A stretch of 64,000 bases of DNA from Phragmites australis (Eukaryota > Streptophyta > Magnoliopsida > Poales > Poaceae). The translations under genes and the position numbers were made by a program. The stretch spans positions 19,337,001-19,401,000 of the forward strand of contig NC_084943.1 in assembly GCF_958298935.1 (NCBI RefSeq), read 5' to 3'. Each line of letters begins with the position of its first letter. The first letter of the stretch is position 1. Positions 10,295 to 23,300 of this stretch are shown here, one piece after another. The notes under the pieces were generated by a model. It had not been told where the DNA came from, did no database searches, and saw only the letters and a program-made list of their open reading frames with translations.

Positions 10295-11805
10295 ATGCCA
10301 ATTATATTAAAAGAGAGGAACCCGATGGGTTACAAAGAATGAAATAAAGAAATAAAGAAAAATGAGAAGTAAGAGTACAAAACCCAAAGAGGTCTATTCT
10401 CTCGAGATTAGACGCCCTAAACGGCGTGCTCCAACGAAAACCCAAATTTGAGCTTCCTCTTCAATCTTGTTCAGAATGGTGAAGGCCGGTTGCTCAGTAT
10501 GGCTAAAGATCCTGGCGTTAAGCTCTTTTCAAACTTCCCAGCAAACCAACATGATCAGCGATCTGAGCCCCTTTGTTGGCCTAGTGAGGACGCTAGCCAG
10601 GTAGGACCACCACTGGTGGACTGTATGAGTTCGCGGCCAAGAGGACGGGGTTATGTGTGTCTATGCTATCTATAGTCGCTAAGGAACCCCAGATGTGTCT
10701 GGTGAATCTGCATTCTGCGAAAGATGGTGGCACGTCTCGGTTTTCTTTCTGCAGAGGACACAGAGCGCGGCATGCGGCCAATTCCTCTTAGCCAACCTGT
10801 CAGCAGTCCAGATTATGTTCTGAATTTCCAAGCGATTTGGTCTTGTACGTTAGTCCGCAGGTGGATATCACGTGTTGCATTCTAGATTTTAATAAACTCT
10901 GCTATGAACTGCACCAATAGAACTATTCCTCCCGACAGGTTGTGCAACGAAAGAGTCACTAGCGAGAGCCTTCCATAAGTAGGGATGGCAATTTTCTCCA
11001 TGAAGACGGGGATCCGCCCTGAACGGAGCAGGGATGGGGCGAGTTTCCCCCTGCAGGGCTCACGGGGTAGGGCCCCGAATCCAGGTTAGGACAAGGGCGG
11101 GGATAGAGTTTTCCCCGCGGGGCTCCATGGGGCCCCGAGTCCGCAGCTCATTGCGCCCACTGAGTCAGCTCGCCACGCGCCTTGTTCTGCTCGCCGCTGC
11201 GCCTACTTGCCGCTCGCTGCGCTGCTGCCAGAGTTCATGGATCCGACGGGGCTAGGGACGAGGCAAGTTTTTGCCCCGATACGACTTTCGGGGTCAAGGC
11301 GGGGCTCCATGTTCGGGGGTCGGGGTGGGGATAGGGATGGGGGCACCCCACCGACCCCGCCTCACCCCGTTGCCATCCTTATCCATAAGGACTGGGTTTT
11401 TTTCTCTAGAAATGGAATAGACAATAGGCGCTCTGTCCTTGGGCCTGCATTCTTGAAGCCAGGCTGAATGCCAGAATTGAACTTTAGCCCCATAACTGAC
11501 TTGGATTGTGGTAGAGACTGCAAAGAGTAGCACCAGGACTAGCAAACATATTGTTCTCTGCCTTCGACTCCTTCCAAAGCCCAACCGTAGGGCTGATGCG
11601 AAGTTGTAGAGATTTAGGATACCTGGGCCACCAGAGTCTGTCGGACAGCATGTTGCAGCCCAATTTACCTTGTATTTGCCCCATGTGAGCTCTTTGTTTC
11701 TGGCCCAAAGGAATTGTCTCCTCTTGCAGTCAATTGCTTTGATAATGTGCTTGGTAGCATTTAGTACTAACATAAATAAATAGGTTGTGTCGTATTTACT
11801 GATTT
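10295..11805 (-). mobile_element. LINE (L1-type non-LTR retrotransposon), 3' portion, decayed
   Basis: On the minus strand, 11773-11390 encodes the reverse-transcriptase tail typical of plant LINEs (KRRQFLWARNKELTWGKYKVNW..., GGPGILNLYNFASALRL, KVQFWHSAWL). Sequence at 10830-10640 encodes the zf-RVT region (ADRLAKRNWPH..., CRFTRHIWGSL). The second ORF ends at a TAG at 10394-10396 after a stretch reading IEEEAQIWV and ARRLGRL. Frameshifts and stops are frequent, so it is inactive. The 5' part, including the endonuclease and most of the reverse transcriptase, is absent: a typical 5' truncation. A hAT MITE splits the coding region at 10980-11381. Confidence 0.8.
10980..11381. mobile_element. hAT-type MITE nested in the LINE
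   Basis: The 402-bp element begins TAGGGATGGCAA and ends with the complement of TAAGGATGGCAA. It is flanked by an exact 8-bp target duplication, TCCATAAG, at 10972-10979 and 11382-11389. An 8-bp duplication and TA-starting short inverted repeats fit the hAT superfamily. The interior is very GC-rich (GGGGATGGGG-type runs) and non-coding. LINE coding similarity resumes on both sides. Confidence 0.85.
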
Positions 11806-12098
11806 CACCAGCACCACATGACCTGCCTAGGTTAACATTATACCTTGGAAAAAATCTACATAACCCCTTGAACCATCAACTGGTAGATACTTAAAAACCT
11901 GAACTACAAAATCAGGTATTGTGGACCTTAAACTTTGCAAAACCATTTACATAACCCCCTTACCTGGTTTCATAGGTGGTTTTTGCCTCGTTAGCCCTGG
12001 TTTTACCACGCTAGCGGGGATGGCCATTGGGACCGCATGTCAGTGCTCCAACCCCCTCCTCTCCTGCGCTGCTCCACCCCCTTGCACTCTCCTCCAGT

Positions 12099-12099
<1 letters not shown>

Positions 12100-12139
<40 letters not shown>
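12100..12139. repeat. (CT)n microsatellite
   Basis: About 20 uninterrupted CT dinucleotides lie in the leader region upstream of the MULE transposase gene. Confidence 0.95.
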
Positions 12140-12141
<2 letters not shown>

Positions 12142-12476
12142 AATGATCATGTGGAAGTCCGACTGATCGGATTGGTGCAGGAGGTCGAGGTGAGTCTCCG
12201 CTATTGGATAACCTTGTCTTTTACCCAATTTGTGTGCAATCTGATGGTGGGTTAATGTTTATGTAGTTGGGGTTTTCTTGATGGTTTCTTGGTGAATGTA
12301 ATCGGGCATGTATAGGGCTTGAATATATGAATGTAGGGTAAATATTTGGTTTTTTTGGTTCATTTCATCTGGATGCGTACGTATAGGGCTAGAATCTAGG
12401 GCAAAGATTTGTTTTTTTTATGAGAGATGGATTCCGGTGAACAATTAGTCTTACATGTTCATATCCTTTGCTTGGA

Positions 12477-15400
12477 ATGGATCCGCTGGAATTTCTTGCC
12501 ATCAGATTTCACTATGGGGGTATTTCATCACTTCTGAGGGCAGCTGCGCTCTGTTGGAGGACATTGCGCAACCTCACTCATTGAGCTGGACAAACTTTCA
12601 TATCCTGAGATCATAGGCCATATGGGTGAACATATGACAACAACTGAGCTCCTGCAATTGCACTGGCTGTGTCCTGGTAGAGGCTTGTTAGATGGGCTTA
12701 GGTTGCTGGTGGATGATAATTCCTGCAAAGTAATGGCTGGTCACGCTACCGATTGTGGAGTAGTTGACATATATGTGAAACATGTTTCTGTGGGAGAGGA
12801 TGCAGAGGAAGAAGAGAATGCAGCAGAAGAAATGCATGTTCTTAAGCCTGCTCCTCAAACTATAGACAAGGACTTGGAATCTTTTAGGGAATTCTACAAG
12901 TCTTCTTCAAAGTCACAACCTAGAGAACAAGACAGCTCTGCAGAGGGTGTACCTGATGACAATCAAGAAGCTAAAGATAGTTCTATAGAGGTTGAAGAAG
13001 CTAAAGTTAGTTCAGATGATGACTACCAACCTAGAGAATTGGATAGCTCTGCAGAGGATGAAGAAGCTGAAGAATTAAGGAAATTTGCTAAGCAAATAAA
13101 GAGACACATCAGGGAAAAGAAGCTAGGAGAGCCTACCTGCCAAGCTGCAGCAATTTAAATAGATGGTTTGTTCCTAAAGTTGATATTGCAGATGAGGTTA
13201 GTCCATATTGTGATTCCAGTGATGACTACTCTTATGAAGAGACAAGTGAAGGTGAAACAATCAGCTGGATGAGCACTCAGAATAGATTTGACAGTAAAGC
13301 ACCAGTTCTTGTTTTGCACTTGAAATGGCTTTCAGGTGTAGCAGGTAGTTCAAGAAAGTTGTTGTGAAGTATGGGTTGGCAACACACAAACACATACACT
13401 TTGTAAAGGATGAGAAGAATAGGGTCAGAGCAACATGTGGATGGGATGGGTGTCCATGGCTGATATATGTCTCCAAGACAAGTAGGATAGTGTGGTTCCA
13501 AGTTGTGATATTTGTGGATCAGCACTGTTGCATACCCAGGAGAGATAACAAGTTGGTGACCTCAAGAATTATTGCTGATAAGTACTTTGACATGATCAGG
13601 GACAATCCTACATGGAAAGTGGAATGGATGAAGAAGATAGTTTTGAGGGATATGCTTGCTGATGTGTCACTGTCAAAGTGCAAGAGAGCTAAATCTCTAG
13701 TGATTAAGCATGTTCTATGTAACATCCCAAAATCATAAGCTGTAGTTTTGAGATAATTAATTGTTGTTAATGCGAAACTACGGGTTTAATTTCCAAGAGA
13801 TCGAGTTTCTTTAAAATTTTAGAGTATAAATTTGATTCTTTTAGAATTTGTCTAGTGTGTTCAATCTGTGATGGTTGATTTGTTTGGTGTTAATGTATTT
13901 ATGAGATTTTCTTTCTTTTATTTTCCTTGAGTTTTTCTGTGTATCACAAATCATGTTTTATATGCATAGCATCTTATTTTGAATTTTGAGAAAAATCGGC
14001 TTAGCCAGAAGTTATAAAAATTTAACCAGACACATCTTATGGTCTGCAGTATTTTGGTAAATTTTGGTAGATTTTTTTTAGAGCGCATCTGGATAGGTTT
14101 CAAAAATTAAAATTTTATTAGCTAAAAATAGATGCGTACTTTGCAGGCCACGTTCACTCTTCATTGGCCCATTTCCTCTCCTTAGGCCCAGCTCAATTAA
14201 ACCAACTGCCACAGCACGGCACGGGAAGCTTCGGCTGTGTTCTCCTCACCATACCGCTCCTGAGCTCGCCGTCAGCTAAGGACGAGCGCCACGCCTTGCT
14301 CTCTTCCCCTCCTGTGCTCGTCTCAGTCAAGGACCGTGACCATACCGTCTCCCATGCGCCTGTCCTCCTCATCCTTATCTCCTCTGTGTCTTGGCTCATC
14401 CCCTCACGCACGTGCACCGCGGCCTCATCCTCTCGCTGTTAACCCGGTCGCAAGTAGCTAGCAGCACACGCTTCTCCTCTGTCTCGCTCTCTCTTCCACT
14501 CACGCACATGAGCAGCAGCCGCAGCAAGTCAAGCTCGCCATTGCCATGCTCAGCCGCTGCCGCCGAGCTACTGTAGTGAGCACCCCCTGGAGCCCCTCCG
14601 TCGACCCAGGAGCTCCTCGTCAACTCCCTCGTCTGCGATCTCACACGCACTCGCATGGCATGTTTCAGTTCCGGCCAAAGGATGATGCACACCGCCGCCA
14701 TGATTCTTTCTCCTTCGGTGAGTCCACATCGATTCCTCCTGGTCATGACTTCTTCAATGCCCTGTGCCCCTCCTTGACTGATCCTCGCCCCGAATTCGCA
14801 GCTGCACGCACCGCCGTGGCCGTTTTTGCCTCCCCCGGTCACCATTGCCGCCACCGAAGCACCTCACCGGTGATCCACCACTCCACAGCTTTTCCAAGCC
14901 AATTTGCACCATGGAGAGCTCCACCGTGACCGCCTGGACGTAGAGCGCGCACCCCCTTGGCCCCGGCCCGTCGCCGGCGCGATGCTCAGCGAGAACCACA
15001 CGTCGTCGTGCCGCCTTCCCCGCCACCGGCTGTGCCCCGGTCGAGCCCGTCGGTCAGTACCTACCTGTGGTTGTTCCTCATCGTGAGGCGTAGCTGAGGG
15101 TGCTCTCAGTTGGCCGAGCCGCTGTCTTTTTCCACCGTCGCCGGTGTGCAACCACTGCCGCCTGCAGCTAAACTTCGAAACCTCGGCGCCGCAACCAGTC
15201 GCATGGTGAGCTTCCTTCGTATCCCAGAACCTTTCTCACACACTAGCTAGCAAGTTTGAGCACCACAACCCTACACGAGTGCACTGACTTGCATGCTTCT
15301 TGCAGACTTCACGCCGCGTGCTGCCGTCGCCATTGCCGCCGTCGAGCTTGCTCTGGCCACCTCTGAGCCGTGCGTGTCACTTCATGAGGATCCCCATGGC

Positions 15401-18400
15401 ACACTAAACATCTTGGTACCCTCCGCTGGCCGAGCTGTCGCCGAAACCGCCGCCGGCGTTGCCTCCGGCAAGCCCCACGGTCTAACCGCTGCCCCCAGTT
15501 TATCTAGCTTCTGTGTACTGTTCATCGTTTGATCAAAATAACTAGAAATTGGTATAATTCGTAGTAAAATAAATACGACCCCGAAAAATATGAAACTAAG
15601 TTTGTTAGTTTCATTTTGCCGTTCTCTGCATGTTAAAAATGATAGAACTCATGCAATACTTTCTGAAAATTAATTAATAAATTAAATGTGTTTTAGCTTA
15701 TTTAAATTATAGTTAATTAATACAATATTCTAAAAAATGTGAAACCATTTTTATTAGCTTTATCTTGACAAGAACTAAAGTATAAAAATGCTAGTTTTCA
15801 TGAAAATTTCAGATTAAGTTTTGTGATGATTTAAATGTGATCAATCTTGTTTAATTCGCCATTTAATCATGGAATTTCTAAAGTCTGTGAATCCATTTCT
15901 AATGATATGTATAAATAGGGTACTTTATAAGAAAAATATTGTCCAGCATGTTAGATGAGTTTGGCCATTATTTTAGCACATGTTTTGATCTCACATTGTT
16001 AACTTCTAAAAATCTTTGTTAGGGTAACTTTACACAAGAAAAATACATTTCACTCATACTCCGATTAACACGATTCTTATTGCAAAATTCATCTAAAATC
16101 ATGTTCTTTATTTTCATGCAGAAATATTTTATGTCTATTGCTGTGGATTTTCTTGGATGGATTTATTTGCATCTTTCGGTGTTTATCGATCGAGTATTTG
16201 TCGTGTACGTAAGTGCGATCAACGATGAAGGATAGAGATCAGAAATATCACAAAGGTGAGAGGCAAGCAATCCCTTTTGACCATTTTGGACCCAGTGTTT
16301 AAATTTACTTTATGCATTGATTATGAAAATTTATTACGCATACATAGATTTTTTATAAAATTGCTATTTGGGACGGTAGTCATTACCTAATTGAATCAAT
16401 ATGTCAACTCTCCTTGAACTTGTTAACCTTATCATTGTTAACCTAGGCTTTGGGTTAACATGATAATATCACTTGGGTAGAACCGGACTAAGATGTGATA
16501 GAAATGCTCAGCTTTGCTATCTATGGTAATTTATTTGGTTGTCGTACTATCACTTGGGACATGAAAAGATTTGTTAAAATAGTTAAGTCTTTGTTTTGAG
16601 AAACTTGAGTTGTTGTTCAGATTCGGGCAGGTTTATGTCAATGTATGTCAGAAGGTGAGCGTCGTCTCACAGAAGAGTGTATAGGTGGAGATCTGCTCGT
16701 GTTGTATGAGGACCGGTACCTTGTACCCGGAACTAAGGGAAACAGTACAACCACATGTGCCGGTATGGATGACAGTCCTAGCTTATTAACCCGGATAATT
16801 CTACCTTTGCTTCTTGGAGTTTGGTGTGTATGTGCGGGTAATCCACGAGGTGGGTGTATCCGAAGGGACTCCCATTGCTATACGAGTGGGATCAAAGTTT
16901 GCCGACATAACGATTAATACCCTCTGGACTAGTGGGACCGCCTCTGGTGTATTTAGTTGGAGGGAATAATATTAATCGGGAGGAGCAATGGTTAGGATTA
17001 ATCGGTGTAACGGCTTTGTCATGACGCCCTATGTACACCCAACGTGCAGAGTGTACGGTATCGACGGATACCACCAAAGGGAAGTTCATGTCGTGTGGGT
17101 AAAGTGTACAAACTCGGCAGAGTAATAAATCTATTTGAATAGCCGAGCTCGCGGTCAAGAGCCCCTTAGGAAAGGCTGCATGGTTTAGATTATTTGTTTT
17201 GGGATGTCGGGTTTTACTTGTAGGCATTAGTGTAAGTATTGTGTATGTCTAGATGGAGAATCGATCTTTATGGTCTGTGGTAGACATGAAGCTGTTGTTA
17301 TTTATTTATTTGCACTATCATTTACTTTTTGCTTTCTTTAAATTACGTTGTGAATCTATTATATTGTGTATTTTTCAAATTGTCAAGGCATTTATGCAAA
17401 ACTAGATATGTTGGCCATCCTTCAATTCAACCTGCATTATTGTATCATTGGAATATATATAGCTTGCCTCCTGAAGTCGTTTATTCAGAAATAATGCCAG
17501 GAAATCATAGAAGCGATGATATCGGGTCTTTCTAGGATTCAACTCCCAGTCGGTTGCTTGTGGGTGGGTTTGAGGCACACCCGCTAGATATTTGAATCTA
17601 TTTCATTGTATTTTTCCGCTGCATATCTTTTATATTGTAGACCAGTTGGTCATAATATTATAAATTTAATCCAATTAAACATTTTCACTTTGTAAAATGT
17701 ATGGATGTGATATCACTGTTGTAACCGTGTGTACTTGCTACTGATCATGGGACAAGTACAGTGGAAACACGGAGTTTCGGGTAATCTAATTACCCGGGGC
17801 GTCACATTCTAGATGCAACCAAGGGAGAATACTCCAAGGTGTATGATTACCAGCTGGAGTTACTGAGGAGCAACCCTGGGAGCATTGTAATTGTGGCACT
17901 GAATCCGATTGAGGACAAGTAGGCATTTGAGAGGATATACCTATGCTTTGATGCTTCCAGGAAAGGGTTCCTTGATGGATGTAGAAGAGTCATTGGACTT
18001 GATGGGTGTTTGTTTAAGGGTGCTTGCAATGGTGAGCTGTTATGTGCCATAGGGAGGGATGCCAACAACCAGATGTATCCTATTGCATGGGTAACCGTGG
18101 AGAATGAAACATATGACTCTTGGTATTGGTTTGTTAGCTTGCTGCAGAAAAACCTAAACATCAGTGCTGGAGGTGAAGGATGGGTTCTCATTTTTGACCA
18201 GCAGAAGGTATGGTTTCTGTCCTGTGTTTCTTTCTTGGGTTCTCATTTCTGACTTGTGTAACCTAAATTTCATATGTCTATGTCTTATAGGGCCTTCTCA
18301 AGGTAGTAGCTAAGCTGATTCCAAATGCAGAGCATGGGATGTGTGCAAGGCACATATATGAAAATTGGAGGAAGAAGTACACTGACCACAAGCTGGCCCA

Positions 18401-19431
18401 AGACACTCCTCAAGGAGCCAATGGTATGATGAACACTGCAGTTGAGCACTGGTGCAGGGCACACTTCAAGTTAGGGTCATATAGTGACTCTATTGATAAC
18501 AATATTTGTGAGAGTTTTAACAACTCTATCATGGACTCTAGGTTCCTTCCAGTGATTTCCATGCATGAATCTATCAGATGCAAGGTCATGGTCAGAATTC
18601 AAGAAAATAGAAGCAAGGCACACAAGTGGCTAGGGACAATTTGCCCCAACATGTTCAAGAAGCTGAAGCTGAACATTGAGAGATCTGCCAAGTGCAGTGT
18701 GCTATGGAATGGTCAAGATGGCTTTGAGGTGAAAGAGAAGGAGATGAGGAGGTACACTGTGAATTTGGTGTAGAAGACATGCAACTGTAGGTATTGGCAA
18801 CTCTCAGGTCTTCCCTGTTGCCATGCTATTAGTGCAATCTACAAGGCCTCAATGAAACTAGATGACTGCATATCACCAAGTTATGCAATCACACAGTACA
18901 TGAAGACATATAGCCATTGCTTGCAGCCAGTTAAAGGTCATAAGAGATGGCCTATTTCTGATATGCCAAGGCCACTCCCACCTGCTTATGTCAGGATGTC
19001 TGGGAGGCCTAAGATAGTGAGAAGAAGGGAGCCAACTGAAGCACATAAAGGAACTAAGATAAGTAAGGTTGGAGTTAAGATGAGGTGCTTAATGTGCCAG
19101 AAAACAACTCATAATGTCAGAACATGCACTATGAACCAGTAGGCAAGAAAAATAATTCATACATCAAAAGAGATGCTGCTAGGAAGAGGAAGCAAAGTGA
19201 GGCCTCAATATCTACTATTGCCATAGCAAACACAATGGTAAGTTACACCATCTTGAGTGTTTGCTGCTTCTTCTGATCATTGACTAACAAAAATATCATT
19301 TCTTATTTCTCTTATAGCCTGAGGTTGGGACACAGCAGAGTGCAACCACACAGGTTCAACAACCCAGGAAGAGGACTTCATGGCGCAACACAAATAGGCT
19401 AGCCCACCTGCTATTTGGTTCAAACACCTAA
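12477..19431 (+). pseudogene. MuDR-type transposase (mutator-like), disrupted
   Basis: Intact proteins cut and paste MULEs. The ATG at 12477 opens MDPLEFLAIRFHYGG, a common MULE transposase start. Residues encoded at 12622-13158 hold the N-terminal domain and an acidic linker. At 13340-13717 comes the MuDR DNA-binding part (KYGLATHKH, CGWDGCPWLI, DKYFDMIRDNPTWKV). After the LTR insertion, 17812-18207 encodes the MULE catalytic domain (RVIGLDGCFLKGA, NQMYPIAW). A GT-AG intron follows at 18208-18290; then come an exon with MCARHIYENW, and a SWIM zinc finger (CNCRYWQLSGLPCCH) at about 18780-18832. A CCHC-like knuckle (CLMCQKTTHNVRTC) lies near 19090-19130. A second intron at 19238-19317 precedes the TAA at 19429-19431. 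In-frame stops occur at about 13345, 17920 and 18771, with frameshifts near 12530 and 13140. Confidence 0.85.
13718..17806 (+). mobile_element. Solo LTR of a long-LTR gypsy-type retrotransposon
   Basis: The 4089-bp insert begins TGTAACATCCC and ends GGGGCGTCACA, so it has TG...CA ends. It is flanked by the exact 5-bp duplication TTCTA (13713-13717 and 17807-17811). No primer-binding site, polypurine tract, gag or pol is visible inside, and no second LTR boundary, so it reads as a single long LTR. The layout (AT-rich ends, a GC-rich patch at 14160-15530) resembles plant Tekay/Del-type LTRs. Open frames inside the GC-rich patch are compositional and have no homology. Confidence 0.8.
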
Positions 19432-19771
19432 ATCCATGTAGACCTATAGATGTTTCATTTTGTTACAGGGCCTTATGTAAAGGATGTTTCATTTTGGTGT
19501 ACATAGTCCTACAGCTTTTGTATGAATGTTGGCTTTTGTTCTTAGGGATGCATGAATGTTGGCTATGAATATATGGTTGCTACTGCTACCTAAGTGTTGG
19601 CTTGTTCATCTGTTCTGTCATTTAGTGCAAAGTGTATGCTTGTTCATCTATTCTATCACTCAGCACAAAATATAGGAACTTGGATATCATTTTCATTCAG
19701 TGCTCCATCGCTCATATTACATTGAAGGAAGCCACCTACATCTCAAATCACAGCACATCACAGTGCCTCTC
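19432..19771. other. Convergent 3' flanks of the two MULE genes
   Basis: This is AT-rich sequence between the transposase stop and the GRF gene stop. It has repeated TGTTGGCT and GCTTGTTCATCT motifs and no coding features. Confidence 0.5.
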
Positions 19772-20301
19772 TCACTTTGCTCCTAGCATTAGTGCAAAGA
19801 AGGTGCCAACAACAAGCAGTACAACAAGAAATGACACATACCTACATCTATTACCTTGACTGAACTTGTTAGCCATGGCTTCAATTGCCTCATCCTTCTC
19901 ATCTAGCTCCTTCTTGTACTTTGCCTTCATAACAACAACCTACTCCTCGTTCTCCCTCTGCATCAGCCCAAGCATCAGCTGCAGCTCTGTTTTCTCCCTT
20001 CTTAGGCTCCAAACAGAATCACGAAGATCCACTAGGAGGCTCTTCACAAATGGGGTATTCTCAGCATCTTTCCATTGAAAGAAACCACAATCCCCTCTCG
20101 TCTACAACAAACAGTGGATCAAGAGAACATCAACCAATCAACAATGGAAAACCAACCAACCAAAACAACTAAAAAAGAAAGCTTCTTACACGAGAAGCTG
20201 AACACCTGTAATACCTACGGCCTGGATTATCATCACATCAAAGCAGGCTCATAATCTAGTGGTCCTATTCTGTATGGCAGTGGCGAGCCCAATCCCCGCA
20301 T
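19772..20301 (-). pseudogene. GRF-type zinc finger protein with C-terminal membrane segment, disrupted
   Basis: The ATG at 20301 starts MRGLGSPLPYRIG, the usual start of small plant GRF proteins. A frameshift precedes NPGRRYYRCSASR. After a GT-AG intron (acceptor before 20101) comes TRGDCGFFQW, which completes the GRF zinc-binding signature. The rest is a Lys/Glu-rich coiled coil with an internal TAG near 19946, then a hydrophobic C-terminus (VSFLVVLLVVGTFFALML) ending at TGA 19774-19772. Genes of this kind are common passengers in grass MULEs, transcribed towards the transposase. Their role there is not known to me. The frameshift and stop make this copy non-functional. Confidence 0.7.
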
Positions 20302-20343
20302 CGAATGCCCTCTACGTGCATTTGACACCGTCGATTGCAACCT

Positions 20344-23300
20344 TGTAACACCCAAAAAAATATATACCATTTTGATTTCAATTGTGTTCTTTCGAGTCAC
20401 CGTTGCGGAGAGGAAAGGAATAAGGAAAATAAATAAAGGATTAAATGAGTGGAATGAATAAATAATTTTATTAAAGAAAAAACTCAGGTTGGGGAGGTCA
20501 ACTGGGCCGGCCCATCCAAGGCCCAGCCACCCCCCAATTTACCCTAACCCTAGCCCCACCTCCCTAACCCTAAGGGCCCCCTGTAGCCACCCCTCATGCT
20601 GGCAAGCTACAGTAACGGTACTACTGTAGCCATGTTACATTGTCGAATAGGGATTGAAGAGGAGGAAGAGAAGGAGAAGGAAGAGATGAGGAATCGTCCC
20701 GGGGATCGTCGTCGAGGTTGTTGCCCTTGCCGTTGTTGAAGGGAAACCCTAGGTAAGGCTTGCCTATGCTGTAGAATGAGTTTCTACCATGTTTTAGGTG
20801 CTGTAGCACGTGGTGATTGTCGAGTAGAGGTGAGGTTTCGGTGGAATTCGTTGAATCAATCGTTTTCTGCACGTTATGAAATTGCAGATTATGCTATCTC
20901 TACTCGTCGCGCAATTAGAGTGCCTTAGTAGCTGAATTAAATTTTTTCAATAGATTATAAAGTCGTAGAGGATTATTATACCTTTCTTTTGGCACCAAGA
21001 TTACCCTCATAGCCCCTGTGGTTTGGTAGATATCGTTGTTACAACTTGGCTATTTTTCTCTGACGAGACTATGAACAGTATAGATCGAACCAGTTTTCGG
21101 CCATCATAATGGGATAATTTTTGGGTACGATCTGCAGCAAAGTTGTATATATTTTCATAATATTTCCAATGGCGTAAAGTACATTATCAGAGGATGATTA
21201 GAACTACAGTTATGGCCTCTTAAAAGTTGCTGTTGTTATTTTATCGTCAGAAAAGTTCAGTCATGTTCAGAGCATGATTTGGCCACCTTAGAAGCTTCAA
21301 ATCGAAAAATCTATAGCAATAAAGTGGTAGATAATGGAGTTTTATAGCTTCTGTAAAAGTTTTAGAATTTATGGATTCGTGGATTAATTACGGAAAAAAT
21401 GTGAACGGTTCTGTCAGGCTTTTCGGTACAGTTTTCAGCGTTGTTTTCAACAGCAGATTAGAGGCCCTTATTGACCTGATAAAAATATGGTTTCTCCACG
21501 AAAGTTTTAGCCATTGTTCTGTAGTTTTCAAAAATGTATTTTGTTTCCTATCATTCCTGTTGTAAATAAAAAGATACGAAAAGGTGAAGCAGCATTCCTG
21601 AAGTTAAACGAATGTGATGAGTATCGGTTTGTTCGTTGGATGGGTTGTGGGGTGTAGGACCATATTCCTTGCTATTTGTATTTCATGTGGTATGTTGTGG
21701 TGCTGATATATGGACGCTTGAGCATGTGGTGTTGCGCCGAGGAATGTATGTCTTGTCTTCATTGTCGGTAAAGACAAGTGAGCGTGACGGTTGTTGTCAC
21801 AACTTTAACTTGTTATTTTTGCTACCTCCACTTATAATAATAAAGCACATACGATTATACTGATTAATTTGGGAGATTATACCTACTTACTTTGGATCTG
21901 TGAATTTGGCTTAATCTTTTGGTTATAGTTGATAGAGTCTTATGCAATAGTGATGATGCCTTGTCGGTTTAGTCTTTTCTAGCACAACCTCATATTCTGT
22001 CTAATGGTTAGTTTACTTGAGGATAATGATATCGGTTATGTAGAAGCTTAAAGAAGAGGATATGCTTTGACTTGTAGGTGGGCATTTAATTATTTTTGAA
22101 GGGCTATTTCATATGTCTATAACTAGTTGGAATATAACATTTTGAAACTTTATGCATGTTAAATGTTAAACTCATAATATGTGGTTATGAAATGGTGTAG
22201 GTCTTGCTCTTTCAAAGCAAGTTTATTGTTCCTATATGTGTATGTTCATGTCATCTGCACTTTTAACATGAAGAAGGAATGATAGATATATGTGGATGAA
22301 AGTGGCTTATATTAATTATCTAAAAAATGCTTTTATGTTGATGTATGTTCACGGTTGTGGACTATGCGGTTTATATTTTGGCATTTGAAGTATATCGTGT
22401 GCATTGCACTGCATTGTATTTCGTATGCATTGGAAGTTATGTCGTAAAGATCACGACCGTATCGGTATGCATCGTACGTTGCCCGAGGAGGGGTGCGATG
22501 TAAAAAAAGGCATGTCATTGCATTCATATGCATTGTTGTATGGGATTGATTGTTGGATATATTAAAGTTGCATTGAAGGTCATTATGAGAAGTGACGTTT
22601 CTCCGTGGATATGTTAATTATGGTATGACTTATGAATTTATGAAGGTATTGAAGTCCTACGTGGATTTGCATTGCAGAGTATCCATATGCATCATATTGT
22701 GTTACAGTAATCTTCCATATTCAATTTGGTTGTGATGAATGGTATGCAGATGTTTGAGTAATTTTACTAATTATAGAAGGTATGTGGTTGCGAGTGGGTT
22801 ATTCTTAAAACTGTTATTTATTATTAATATGGCTTGAACTCTATTCATGATGTTTTGGATGATGATATTTTCTTCCAAGTCATATTTAACTCTTAGAAGT
22901 TGAAGTCAATTATTGATGTTGATATCATGTCATACGGGATAGATAGTTTTTTTATCTTGCTTATGTTATAGTTATGTTTGCTATGAACATGATGAATAGT
23001 GTAATATATTTTATATTTGTTTAAGTTTTAAATTGATGCTTTAAATACTGTGATTGTATAACTTATTGGTTGATATCCTAATGCAGTATGCTATTATTTT
23101 TTATGTATGCCATTGAAGTTACTCATTTGTTATTTTACATGGCCATGTCTTATGTATGATATTGCACTTGTTATCTAATATTGGAGATAATTGGTTGTTC
23201 TCTTGTACGCCTATGCTTTTGGTATGATATTATTGTTGTTATTTTTCCTTAAATTACCTGTTACTTTGATATATATATATATATACATGCTAGTTTAGCT

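Larger units (their letters stand above)
11847..20343. mobile_element. MuDR-type MULE with two genes, decayed and interrupted
   Basis: The span covers a transposase gene on the plus strand (12477-19431) and a convergent GRF-zinc-finger gene on the minus strand (19772-20301). I place the left end near 11847, where sequence of a type often seen at grass MULE ends begins; no matching right terminal repeat was found before 20344, where an LTR-like sequence starts. The 4089 bases 13718-17806 are a later LTR insertion. Without it the element is about 4.4 kb, a normal size for an autonomous MULE. The outer boundaries are estimates. Confidence 0.65.

Noticed and set aside
14164..15532. Cluster of open frames in a GC-rich patch
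   Set aside because: These lie inside the solo LTR, overlap on both strands and show no homology; composition explains them.
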